From the NCBI RefSeq assembly GCF_036322585.1, contig NZ_AP024600.1, positions 4,030,001 to 4,094,000 of the forward strand: a DNA stretch of 64,000 bases, written 5' to 3'. The DNA is from Luteolibacter sp. LG18 (lineage in GTDB: Bacteria > Verrucomicrobiota > Verrucomicrobiia > Verrucomicrobiales > Akkermansiaceae). Numbering within the stretch: position 1 is the first letter of the stretch; each line of letters opens with the position of its first letter. Both the position numbers and the translations under genes were made by a program. Positions 26,180 through 34,633 of this stretch are shown here, piece by piece. The notes beneath the pieces were generated by a model. That model had not been told where the DNA came from, made no database searches, and was given only the letters and a program-made list of their open reading frames with translations.

Positions 26180-28858
26180 ATGAAACCTGAAACGATCTTT
26201 GCCTCGCTCGCTTGGATTTTGGCTCTGGCAGGCACCGCCCGTGCCACCGTGTTCACCTACACCAGTACGACCAATGATGTCTGGTCGGACTCCGCGAACT
26301 GGAATGCCTCCGGTGTTGCCCCCACCACGGATTCAAACGTTGCCCGCCTGAATTTCAACGGCTCCGCCACCTTTGCTTTCGGCACCACCGCCACGTACAC
26401 CGGCACCTCGGGTGGCAATGAAGGTCGCTCGATCGTGATTGGCCTGGCGGACACCGCCGGACTGGCCTCGAAGCTCACCATCACCAGTGGTACGATTGTG
26501 GCGAGTGGTCCGGACCCCAGTCTGATCGGTGGCGGCTCTTCCAACAGCTATGCTGGAAACGCCCAATTGATACTCTCGGGGGGCAACTACACCTCGACCA
26601 GCGCGCTCGGTGTGCTGGCGCGCGGTTCCAGTGCGGCCTCCGGCACCGTGACGATTAACTCCGGCTCCACTCTGAAGGCGGATACCGTGGGGTTCGGGCT
26701 TCTCGCTGGTGGCGCGGGTAGCGCCTATATCAACGTCAACCAAGGCGGCGTGCTCGAAACCCGTGCCGTTTACGAAGCGAACGACGTCACCGGCACGGTG
26801 CAGCTCAATCTCGACGGTGGCACGCTGCGGGCCACGGCGAACAACGCCTCCGAGCACTGGGTGCGGAACACCACCACCGGCCCTACGCTCCGGATCCTTT
26901 CCCACGGTGCCACCTTTGAATCCACTGGCACCGGTGAAAAGCGTCTCTCGGTGGCGATGACGGATGGCACCGGCAATGGTTCCGATGGCGACATCCGCTT
27001 CACCGGTGGTGGCCGCATCGTTCTGGACGCGAACAACACCAATACCGGCGACATCACGGTGGATGCCGGCACCACGCTGGTGCTTGGCAACGCGGGCGCG
27101 GCCGGTTCGCTGGGCAGCGGGATTCTGGTGAACAACGGCACCGTGGTTCACAACCGTTCGGGCAATTACTCCCAGAGCGCGGTCGCTGGACTGGCTTCCG
27201 GCTTGCAATCGAACTTCGAACAGAAGGGCTCGGGGGTCTTCACGCTCGATGTCGCGAACTCGAACAGCGGCACGACCGCCGTGACCGGTGGCGTGTTGCG
27301 GGTGACGAACTCCGGCGGCCTCGGCGCCATCGGCGCTGTGAGCGTGGCGAGCGGCTCTCAGATCGCCCTTTCCGGCGGCGTGACGATCTCGAAGAACATT
27401 TCCATCAGTGGTGTCGGGGTTACCGCGGCTATCGCGGGCACCGAGATCGCCGGAGGATCCCGCGGTGCGCTGTCCAGCTCCGCGGGCACCAATACCGTGA
27501 CCGGCGCGATTTCGGTGGCTACGTATGGCACCCGCATCGGGGTGCAGGACGGTGCAGCCCTGGTTCTCACCGGACCGATCACGGAGGTCTCTCCCTCCAC
27601 CAATGTGATCTTCCGCGGGGGTGTGTCGGGTACCAGCTCGATCACGCTCTCCAATCCCAACAACGCCTGGACGGGCACCACGGTCATCTATGCCGGCAAT
27701 GTGATGCTGGGGGTGGACAACGGCATTCCCAAGAACACCTCGCTGCTTATCGGCACAAGCGGCGTGGGCACCAGCGTGCTCGACCTCAACGGTCACAACC
27801 AGGAGCTGGCAGGCATCACGTCCGACGCAGTGAACAAGGGGGTCTCCCAGGTGATCAACAACGGCGCTTCCGATTCCGTGCTCACGCTCAACACCGCCGT
27901 GGACGGTTCGTGGGACGGTTCGCTGAAGGACGGCACCACCAAGATCTCCTCGCTTGTGAAGAAGGGAACGGGAACCCAGACGCTGGCTTCGGCCCAGACC
28001 TACACCGGTTCCACCACCGTGCAGGCAGGCACCTTGTTCGTGAATGGCGCGCTTGCCTCCTCGCAGGTGACGGTCAATGCCGGTGGCACGTTCGGCGGAA
28101 CCGGCTCCATCGCGGGACCGATCACGGTGGCGGGAACGCTTTCCCCGGGATCGAGCGCCACCTCCTCCGCCACCCTGCCGACCCACGATCTCACGCTGAC
28201 CGGCACCTACCTTTGCCACCTCAAGGCGAGCTTCACCGACCTCGTGGACATCACTGGAAACCTTACGATCACGGGCTCCGCGCTGAACGTCTCCGTGCTC
28301 CAGGCCACCACGCTCACCACCTACACCATCGCCCGCTACACCGGCACCCGCACCGGCACTTTCGCCTCCGTCACGGTGCCGTCCGGATTCATGGTGCAGT
28401 ACGACGACGCGAATAAAGTGATCAAGCTGGTGCCGGGCACCTCCACCCCGACTTTCAACACCTGGGCGCAGGGTTACGGGCTCGATCCGCTCACCACCGG
28501 AGCGCCGAACGCGGACTACGACAAGGATGGCATCCCGAACGCGCTTGAATACGTCCTCGGCACCGATCCGAAGAATGCTTCCGCCTCTGGGTCGACCCTT
28601 CTGGTCAACCATGACGATTGGACCTTCAGCTTCCATCGCGCGAAGCAGTCGCTGTCCTCCGATCTGACCGTCATCGTGGAGACGGGCGACGATCTCACCA
28701 CCTGGCCGGTGACCTTCCAGGTGGGCGCCACCACCGCGGCTTCTTCCACCGGGGTGACGGTGACGAGCCTCGATGCCAACACCGACCAGATCACGGTGAC
28801 GATTCCCAAGGGTACCTCGAAAGCTTTCGCCCGGATCAAGGCCGCGGTCAATCCGTGA
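26180..28858 (+). CDS. Exported autotransporter-type beta-strand repeat protein
   Basis: The product is 892 residues with a signal peptide (MKPETIFASLAWILALAGTARA). The body is a low-charge, Gly/Thr/Ser/Asn-rich beta-helix with the autotransporter-associated repeat pattern, for example YTGSTTVQAGTL and NSGTTAVTGGVL. There is no C-terminal beta-barrel, so it is not a classical autotransporter. The end has a DYDKDGIPNALEY calcium-type motif and a short beta domain with DDLTTW, shared with three other exported proteins in this window. It is likely a surface adhesin or matrix protein. The AT-rich upstream block is its probable promoter region. Confidence 0.85.
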   Translation: MKPETIFASLAWILALAGTARATVFTYTSTTNDVWSDSANWNASGVAPTTDSNVARLNFNGSATFAFGTTATYTGTSGGNEGRSIVIGLADTAGLASKLTITSGTIVASGPDPSLIGGGSSNSYAGNAQLILSGGNYTSTSALGVLARGSSAASGTVTINSGSTLKADTVGFGLLAGGAGSAYINVNQGGVLETRAVYEANDVTGTVQLNLDGGTLRATANNASEHWVRNTTTGPTLRILSHGATFESTGTGEKRLSVAMTDGTGNGSDGDIRFTGGGRIVLDANNTNTGDITVDAGTTLVLGNAGAAGSLGSGILVNNGTVVHNRSGNYSQSAVAGLASGLQSNFEQKGSGVFTLDVANSNSGTTAVTGGVLRVTNSGGLGAIGAVSVASGSQIALSGGVTISKNISISGVGVTAAIAGTEIAGGSRGALSSSAGTNTVTGAISVATYGTRIGVQDGAALVLTGPITEVSPSTNVIFRGGVSGTSSITLSNPNNAWTGTTVIYAGNVMLGVDNGIPKNTSLLIGTSGVGTSVLDLNGHNQELAGITSDAVNKGVSQVINNGASDSVLTLNTAVDGSWDGSLKDGTTKISSLVKKGTGTQTLASAQTYTGSTTVQAGTLFVNGALASSQVTVNAGGTFGGTGSIAGPITVAGTLSPGSSATSSATLPTHDLTLTGTYLCHLKASFTDLVDITGNLTITGSALNVSVLQATTLTTYTIARYTGTRTGTFASVTVPSGFMVQYDDANKVIKLVPGTSTPTFNTWAQGYGLDPLTTGAPNADYDKDGIPNALEYVLGTDPKNASASGSTLLVNHDDWTFSFHRAKQSLSSDLTVIVETGDDLTTWPVTFQVGATTAASSTGVTVTSLDANTDQITVTIPKGTSKAFARIKAAVNP

Positions 28859-28884
28859 GCCCGGGCGGCCGTGGAAGGCAACCT

Positions 28885-28939
28885 GGAGCGTGGAATCCGG
28901 CCCGCACTCCCCGTGCGAGCGGGTGGACCTCCACGCTCC
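28885..28939 (+). terminator. Hairpin after the beta-repeat gene
   Basis: A perfect 10-bp outer stem (28885-28894 with 28930-28939) encloses a smaller GC-rich stem. It begins 27 nt past the stop codon. No long U-tract follows, so it may be a weak terminator or an RNA-stabilising structure before the next gene. Confidence 0.5.
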
Positions 28940-28983
28940 AACTTCCCTTCCGATCCCTCTTCACGCACTTGCCCTCCTCCTCG

Positions 28984-29673
28984 ATGAAACTTCTGCCGTT
29001 ATGCTTCCTGCTCGGATGCTCGCTGCCAGCCGGAGCCGCCGTCCTAGCCACGTTCTCGTTCACCAACTCGGGCGGAGTGCCGTCACTGGTGCCCACGTTG
29101 GGAGCGGAGGCGATCGCCGCCGGGATCACGGTGGGCAATTTCACGCTGGGCTCCGGCGCGGGCAATCCCACCGACCAGGGAGCGTCCAATACCTTGCTGA
29201 TCACCGGCATGGACACCGCCGGCTCCACCGCCACGGCGCTGGGATTGAACAACTACTATTCGTTCACGATCAATATCCCGGCCGATAAGGTGGTGACGCT
29301 CAGCAGCCTGACGATGAATTTCACCGGCACGAACTTGTTCTATGACGTCAACAACGCCAACGGCCACAATGCCCGCGTCTATTCCAGCATCGGTGGCTTC
29401 GATGACGTGACGGGGGACACGCTGGGCCGCGTGGGCTACATTGGCACCGGCAATGCCCCGGTGGAGGCGGTCACGCTCGGGGCGCCCTTCGCCACCCTTT
29501 CCGGCACCTCGATCACGTTCTACATGCCCTTTATCGATGACTCGGGGGTAGCCACGCGTTACATCACCTTGGACAACCTCACGATCAATGGCGTGGTCGC
29601 GGTGCCCGAGCCGGATCCCGCGATCATCGGCCTGATTGGAATGACCGCGCTGGTGATCCGCAGGCGGAGATGA
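28984..29673 (+). CDS. PEP-CTERM sorting domain protein
   Basis: The ATG at 28984 starts MKLLPLCFLLGCSLPAGA, a signal peptide; longer readings to 28618 run through the preceding gene in another frame. The 229-residue product is Gly/Thr/Asn-rich and beta-strand in character. It ends with VPEPDPAIIGLIGM, a short hydrophobic helix and RRRR, the full PEP-CTERM tripartite signal processed by exosortase. It should be an exported, cell-surface or matrix protein of unknown role. It follows the beta-repeat gene by 125 nt and converges on the XylR-type regulator 11 nt away. Confidence 0.85.
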   Translation: MKLLPLCFLLGCSLPAGAAVLATFSFTNSGGVPSLVPTLGAEAIAAGITVGNFTLGSGAGNPTDQGASNTLLITGMDTAGSTATALGLNNYYSFTINIPADKVVTLSSLTMNFTGTNLFYDVNNANGHNARVYSSIGGFDDVTGDTLGRVGYIGTGNAPVEAVTLGAPFATLSGTSITFYMPFIDDSGVATRYITLDNLTINGVVAVPEPDPAIIGLIGMTALVIRRRR

Positions 29674-29684
29674 GGGGGCTGCCT

Positions 29685-30815
29685 TCAGCCGCGATTGGCG
29701 TTCCGGTATTCCTTCGGCGTGATGTCGAATTTTTTCCGGAAGTGGCTCACCAGCGCGCTGGCCGTCCGGAAACCCGAGCGTTCGGCAACCTCCTGGAGGG
29801 ACAGTGCCGTGGAGGTGAGAAGCCGTTGGGCGAGATCGGTGTGGGCGCGCCAGATCTCGTCATGGAGCGTGTTGCCCACCAGCGCGTTGAAGCGGCCTTC
29901 CAAGGAGCGCCGTGAAATGGAAGTCGCGGCGACCACGTCGGTGCCCTTGATGCACTCCGAAGCGTGGTCGCGGATGAAACGCAGAGCCTTCACCACATCG
30001 GCGTCCTCGAAGGCGAAGACATCGGTGGATCGGCGCTCGACCACGAAGGCCGGCGCGATGAGCTGTGGCTCGGTCGGCGGCGCCTCGCCCTCCATCACCC
30101 GGTCCAACCAGCGGGCGGCCTCGTAGCCGCGGCGCTCCAGATCGATGTCGATGCTGGAGAGGGTGGGGGAGCACAGGTCGCAGAGCTGTGAGTAGTCTCC
30201 CACGCCGAGCACCGCGATCTCCTCGGGCACGCGGTGGCCGAGCGTCCAGCATGCCTCCAGCGCCATCGCCGCGATGCGATCGGTGGAGCATAAAACGGCC
30301 AGCGGCCGCGGCAGGTTGCCGAGCCATGCGGCCAGTTCATCGTCGCCAGCGCTGGTGATGGAAAGCGTGGCCAGCGAGGTACCTTCGGTGGCGTGGATCA
30401 CCTCGGCGAAGCCGCGGCCACGGTCGAACGAAAAGCGGGTGTTGTCCTTGCTGCGGACGAAGGCGAAGGATTTGAAACCGCGGGAGAGCAGGAATTCCGC
30501 CCCCATGCGGCCGATCCGGTGGTCGTCCGGCACCACGTTGATGAAGGCGGGATCGATCATCCGGGAGGTCACATTGATCACCGGCAGCGCCCGTCCCCTG
30601 GCGGCTTCCGCGAAGCGCTGCTCCACCGCGGTGCAGATGATTCCGTCGCCCTGCCAGCTCGCCACGAGTTCCGCTAGTTCCTTGCGCTCGCGGTCAAAAA
30701 ACGCTATGCGCCAGTTTGTCTTCCGCGAGGCATAGCGACTGATGCCGGTCAGGATCTTATTCCCGTAACCGCTTAGGGATTCCACCATCAATCCAATATG
30801 CCGGTAGCCTTGCAT
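29685..30815 (-). CDS. XylR-type AraC family regulator with LacI-like sensor
   Basis: The 376-residue cytoplasmic protein has an N-terminal periplasmic-binding-protein fold (about 1-260) typical of the LacI/XylR sugar sensors and a C-terminal AraC double helix-turn-helix (about 270-370), ending in RTASALVSHFRKKF and TPKEYR. Proteins of this type bind a sugar and switch on catabolic genes. It is transcribed divergently from the MFS/oxidoreductase operon, so that operon is its likely target. Inverted and direct repeats in the shared promoter region are candidate sites. Confidence 0.88.
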   Translation of the reverse strand: MQGYRHIGLMVESLSGYGNKILTGISRYASRKTNWRIAFFDRERKELAELVASWQGDGIICTAVEQRFAEAARGRALPVINVTSRMIDPAFINVVPDDHRIGRMGAEFLLSRGFKSFAFVRSKDNTRFSFDRGRGFAEVIHATEGTSLATLSITSAGDDELAAWLGNLPRPLAVLCSTDRIAAMALEACWTLGHRVPEEIAVLGVGDYSQLCDLCSPTLSSIDIDLERRGYEAARWLDRVMEGEAPPTEPQLIAPAFVVERRSTDVFAFEDADVVKALRFIRDHASECIKGTDVVAATSISRRSLEGRFNALVGNTLHDEIWRAHTDLAQRLLTSTALSLQEVAERSGFRTASALVSHFRKKFDITPKEYRNANRG

Positions 30816-30882
30816 GCTGCACCCACGATCAACATATGCGCATTTTTGTAAACAAATAATGGCATGGTGGTTTTATGCTGCT

Positions 30883-30905
30883 TCGAAAAAATTGCTCGAA
30901 AAAAT
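30883..30905. promoter_or_regulatory. Direct-repeat candidate site TCGAAAAAAT
   Basis: Two exact copies of TCGAAAAAAT (30883-30892 and 30896-30905) lie 13 bp apart in the divergent promoter region between the XylR-type regulator and the MFS gene. Spacing and A-rich character suit an AraC-family half-site pair or bent promoter DNA. The assignment is inference. Confidence 0.35.
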
Positions 30906-30914
30906 AAGAAAATT

Positions 30915-30937
30915 AATTGAAAGCGCAGTTTTCAATT
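30915..30937. promoter_or_regulatory. Inverted-repeat candidate operator
   Basis: AATTGAAA (30915-30922) and TTTCAATT (30930-30937) form a perfect 8-7-8 inverted repeat, 33 nt before the MFS start at 30971. It sits near the promoter or leader of the operon and could bind the divergent regulator or fold in the mRNA. Confidence 0.4.
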
Positions 30938-30970
30938 GCTCCAGATGTGAATCCGGCTATTCTCTCCTCA

Positions 30971-32350
30971 ATGGCGACTGGCAAAAAGAGGTCAATCCGC
31001 GGGCTCAGATGGTGGATCGTGGTGATTGTGTTCCTGGCCGCGGTCTTGAACTACGTGGACCGCCAGACGCTCTCCGCGCTGGCTCCCACCATCCAGCATG
31101 ACCTCGCGATGGATGACCGCGCGTACGCGGACCTGGTGAACCTCTTCCTCGTCGCCTACACCATTGCCTACCTGATCTCTGGGAAGCTGGTAGACAAGCT
31201 GGGCACCCGCCGCGGCGGGGCGATCTTCGTGATCTGGTGGTCGCTGGCGAACATCGCCACCACCTTCGTGCATGGCGTTCGCTCGATGGGGGCGTGCCGT
31301 TTCATGCTGGGGCTCGGCGAGGCCGGGGTTTGGCCCGCGGCTTCGAAGGCGGTGTCGGAATGGTTCCCGGCGAAGGAGCGCGCCACCGCGATCGGCCTCT
31401 ACACGATGGGAGCCACCGTGGGGGCGACGATCGCGCCTTCGATCGTGATCCCGTTGGCGAAGTGGACGTTGCCGGGGCTCGGAGAAGGCTGGCGGACGGC
31501 CTTTCTGATCACGGGCATCGCGGGATTCGCGTGGTTGGTGCCGTGGTTGTTCCTCTACCGGAAGCCGCGGGAAAGCCAGTTCATCAGCGCGGAGGAACTT
31601 GCCCATATCGAGCAGGATGGCGAGCCAGCGGAAGCCGCTGGCGAAGCGTGGAGTTGGAAACAGGTGCTGACGTTCCGCCCGGTGTGGCTGCTTCTGTTTG
31701 GTCGCCTGCTGACCGATCCGATCTGGTACTTCTTCCAGTTCTGGTTCGCCAAATATCTGCACAGCGAGCGTGGCGTGAGTCAGGATGGCCTGACCATGAC
31801 GTGGATGATCTATGCCGCCGCAGGAGCGGGATCGCTGGTGGGCGGATGGCTTTCCGGTGTTCTGATCAAGCGCTCCGGCAGCGCGCCCGCCGCCCGTATG
31901 CGGGTGATGTTCGGCTGCGCCTGTCTGATGGTGCCGGCGGCCTTCCTGATCACCCGTGCCACGAGCACGCCGGAGGTGATGGGTCTCGCTGTGTGCGTTG
32001 TATTCCTTTCCCTGGCCTGGCTCACGAATATCACGGCAATCGTGGTGGATGTGGTGCCAAAGCACTCCGTGGCCACCGTCTTCAGCGTGGTCGCCGCGGG
32101 CAGCACGCTCGGCGGGATCGTGATGAACCTCATCGTCGCCACCTTGGTGGCGGGTCCGTCCAAGAAGGCGGCTGGATTCATGGACGAGGCTTTGGCCGCC
32201 GTCTTTGGACCGTTGCTGAAAGCCATCGAAGGCCGCGGCTACAACCCCTGGTTCCTGGTGATGGCGGTGCTGCCGCTGGTGGCCTTTCTGATCCTCCGCG
32301 CCGGTGGCCTGCTCCGCCGACGCAATTCCGACACTTCCCTCTCATGTTGA
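30971..32350 (+). CDS. MFS transporter, ACS (hexuronate/organic anion) type
   Basis: The ATG at 30971 (MATGKKRSIRG) is preferred to a TTG at 30917. The product has 459 residues and about 12 membrane segments. It opens with LNYVDRQTLSALAP, the motif of the anion:cation symporter family that includes hexuronate (ExuT) and galactarate carriers. A cytoplasmic loop lies in the middle. It probably imports a sugar acid or related anion with protons. Its last codons overlap the FAD oxidoreductase start by seven bases, so the two are coupled. The regulator lies divergently upstream. Confidence 0.88.
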   Translation: MATGKKRSIRGLRWWIVVIVFLAAVLNYVDRQTLSALAPTIQHDLAMDDRAYADLVNLFLVAYTIAYLISGKLVDKLGTRRGGAIFVIWWSLANIATTFVHGVRSMGACRFMLGLGEAGVWPAASKAVSEWFPAKERATAIGLYTMGATVGATIAPSIVIPLAKWTLPGLGEGWRTAFLITGIAGFAWLVPWLFLYRKPRESQFISAEELAHIEQDGEPAEAAGEAWSWKQVLTFRPVWLLLFGRLLTDPIWYFFQFWFAKYLHSERGVSQDGLTMTWMIYAAAGAGSLVGGWLSGVLIKRSGSAPAARMRVMFGCACLMVPAAFLITRATSTPEVMGLAVCVVFLSLAWLTNITAIVVDVVPKHSVATVFSVVAAGSTLGGIVMNLIVATLVAGPSKKAAGFMDEALAAVFGPLLKAIEGRGYNPWFLVMAVLPLVAFLILRAGGLLRRRNSDTSLSC

Positions 32351-34617
32351 AAGAACCACCGTCTGGCCAACGCCAGCTCCACACTTCTGAAATCCAGGCC
32401 GATCTCGTGGTGATCGGAGGCGGTCTGGCCGGCACATGCTGCGCGATCGCCGCCGCTCGCGAAGGTCTCAAGACCGTGTTGATCCAGGACCGCCCGATGC
32501 TCGGCGGAAACGCGTCCAGTGAGGTCCGCCTGTGGATCCTCGGAGCTACCTCCCACCTCGGGAACAACAACCGCTGGTCTCGTGAGGGCGGCGTGACGAA
32601 CGAGATCCTGGAGGAGAACCTCTACCGCAACCGCCAAGGCAATCCTTACATCCTCGACACTATCCTGCTGGAGAAGGTGCTGGAGGAACCGAATCTGACG
32701 CTGCTGTTGGACACCGCGGTGGATGAAGTGGAGATGGTGGGAGATGAAATTTCCTCCGTACGCGCTTTTTGCCCGCAGAACTCGACGGTTTACCGCGTGG
32801 CGGCCCCGTTGTTCTGCGATGCCTCGGGCGATGGTGTGGTGGCGTTCCTCGCCGGTGCTGCCTTTCGCATGGGAGCGGAAGCCCGCGAGGAGTTCGACGA
32901 GGGGTTCGCGCCGGACGATGCCTTCGGCCAGCTCCTCGGACACTCGATGTATTTCTACACCAAGGACGTGGGAACGCCGGTGAAATACACCGCTCCCTCG
33001 TGGGCGCTGAAGGACATCACCGAGATCCCGCGCTACCGCCAGTTCAACACCAACATGCAGGGCTGCAATTTCTGGTGGCTCGAGTATGGAGGTCGCCTCG
33101 ACACCATCCACCAGTCCCAGGAGATCAAGATGGAGCTCTGGAAGGTGATCTACGGCGTGTGGGACCACATCAAGAACTCGGGCAATTTCCCCGAGGCTGA
33201 AACGCTCACGCTGGAATGGGTCGGCCAGATCCCGGGCAAGCGGGAGAGCCGCCGCTTCGAGGGCAATTACATCATCAGCCAAAAGGACGTGGTCGAGCGC
33301 CGCGAGTTCCCGGACGTGGTCGCCCACGGTGGCTGGGCGATGGACCTGCATCCGGGTGATGGTGTGTATTCCAAGCTGCCGGGTTGCACCCAGTGGCATT
33401 CGAAGGGGGTTTATGGCATTCCCTACCGCTGCTACTATAGCCGTAATATTAAAAATCTCTTCCTCGGCGGCCGTCTCATCAGCGCCAGCCACGTGGCATT
33501 CGGCTCCACCCGCGTGATGGCCACCTGCGGCGCGGGCGGCCAGGCGGTGGGCATCGCCGCGGCACTGTGCCATGAAAAGAGCTGCCGCCCCGCGGATCTC
33601 GGCGAGGCTGCGGCGATGCGCGAATTGCAAAGGCGTTTGGAGCGCCGCGGTCAGTTCCTTCCGGGCATCACCTCCGAGGATGCGGCGGATCTTGCCAGGA
33701 ACGCGAAGGCGAGCGCGAGCTCGACCTACCGCCTCAGCGAGTTGAAGACGAACAAGGCCTGGGTGCGTCTGGACCATTCCTGGGCGATGTTGATCCCGCT
33801 CTCGAAGGGACCGGTTCCCGCTTTCTCCTTCGAGGTTTCGGCGGAGCACGCCGGGGCCTTGAGAGTGGAGCTTTGGAAAGCGGAGCGCGCGGGCGAGTTC
33901 ACGCCGGAGGTGCTGGTCGATGCCCTTGAGGTTCCGTTCCCGGAAGGCCGGGCGGACGTGGCGGTGCGTTTCCAAGCGGCGTTGCCGGAGGCCGGTTACC
34001 ATTTCGTGAAAGTCTGCGAGGATCCGGCGGTTCGCCTGCGCGTGAGCGACCAGCGCGTGACCGGTGTGGTCTCGGTTTCGAACGCCTACAACAAGGCTGT
34101 GGCCACGTCGGCGGTGCAGGAGCCGCCCGCGGGGATCGGTATCGATCGTTTCGAGTTCTGGCTGCCGAAGCGCCGTCCGGAAGGGCGGAACCTGGCAATG
34201 ACCGTCGAGCCGGCGGTGGAGGTATTCGGAGCGGACAACGTGCTCTCCGGTCCCGCCCGGCCGACTGTGTTGCCTAACGCATGGGTGGCCGACCCGGCCG
34301 ACACCGCGCCGGAGCTGTGGTTGGATTGGGAGGCCCCGGTGGAAATCGGTCGCGTGGTGATCGAATTCGATCCGGACTGGGATCACCCGATGGAGTCCGT
34401 GCTGATGACGCATCCGGAGGAAGTGGTGCCGTTCATGGTGCGTGCCTTTGAGTTGGTCGATGGCGATGGCAACGTGCTCCACACATGCGCTGGCCACCAC
34501 TCGGCACGCTTCGAGTGGAATCCGGCGGCGAGCGTGAAGACGGCTCGCCTGGGTCTTCGTATCAAAGAAACCGCGGGTGCGCCTGCAGCCGTGTTTCGTT
34601 TCCGCTGCTTCGCTTGA
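32344..34617 (+). CDS. FAD-dependent oxidoreductase (FAD_oxidored type)
   Basis: The ATG at 32344 overlaps the MFS stop by seven bases. Apparent longer readings back to 31237 lie antiphase in the transporter gene. The 757-residue protein starts with a Rossmann FAD fold (VVIGGGLAGTCCAIAAA, about 22-38). Flavin contacts GGNASSEVR and the late GGRLISASHVAFG follow. The last 300 residues are beta-rich. There is no signal peptide. Such enzymes occur next to sugar-degradation genes and probably oxidise a sugar or sugar acid brought in by the transporter. The substrate is unknown. Confidence 0.85.
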   Translation: MLKEPPSGQRQLHTSEIQADLVVIGGGLAGTCCAIAAAREGLKTVLIQDRPMLGGNASSEVRLWILGATSHLGNNNRWSREGGVTNEILEENLYRNRQGNPYILDTILLEKVLEEPNLTLLLDTAVDEVEMVGDEISSVRAFCPQNSTVYRVAAPLFCDASGDGVVAFLAGAAFRMGAEAREEFDEGFAPDDAFGQLLGHSMYFYTKDVGTPVKYTAPSWALKDITEIPRYRQFNTNMQGCNFWWLEYGGRLDTIHQSQEIKMELWKVIYGVWDHIKNSGNFPEAETLTLEWVGQIPGKRESRRFEGNYIISQKDVVERREFPDVVAHGGWAMDLHPGDGVYSKLPGCTQWHSKGVYGIPYRCYYSRNIKNLFLGGRLISASHVAFGSTRVMATCGAGGQAVGIAAALCHEKSCRPADLGEAAAMRELQRRLERRGQFLPGITSEDAADLARNAKASASSTYRLSELKTNKAWVRLDHSWAMLIPLSKGPVPAFSFEVSAEHAGALRVELWKAERAGEFTPEVLVDALEVPFPEGRADVAVRFQAALPEAGYHFVKVCEDPAVRLRVSDQRVTGVVSVSNAYNKAVATSAVQEPPAGIGIDRFEFWLPKRRPEGRNLAMTVEPAVEVFGADNVLSGPARPTVLPNAWVADPADTAPELWLDWEAPVEIGRVVIEFDPDWDHPMESVLMTHPEEVVPFMVRAFELVDGDGNVLHTCAGHHSARFEWNPAASVKTARLGLRIKETAGAPAAVFRFRCFA

Positions 34618-34633
34618 GCGTCCGTAGATTGTC

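Noticed and set aside
25851..26183. Possible 110-codon gene in the AT-rich gap
   Set aside because: It has no ribosome site or domain, runs into the start of the beta-repeat gene, and changes composition halfway.
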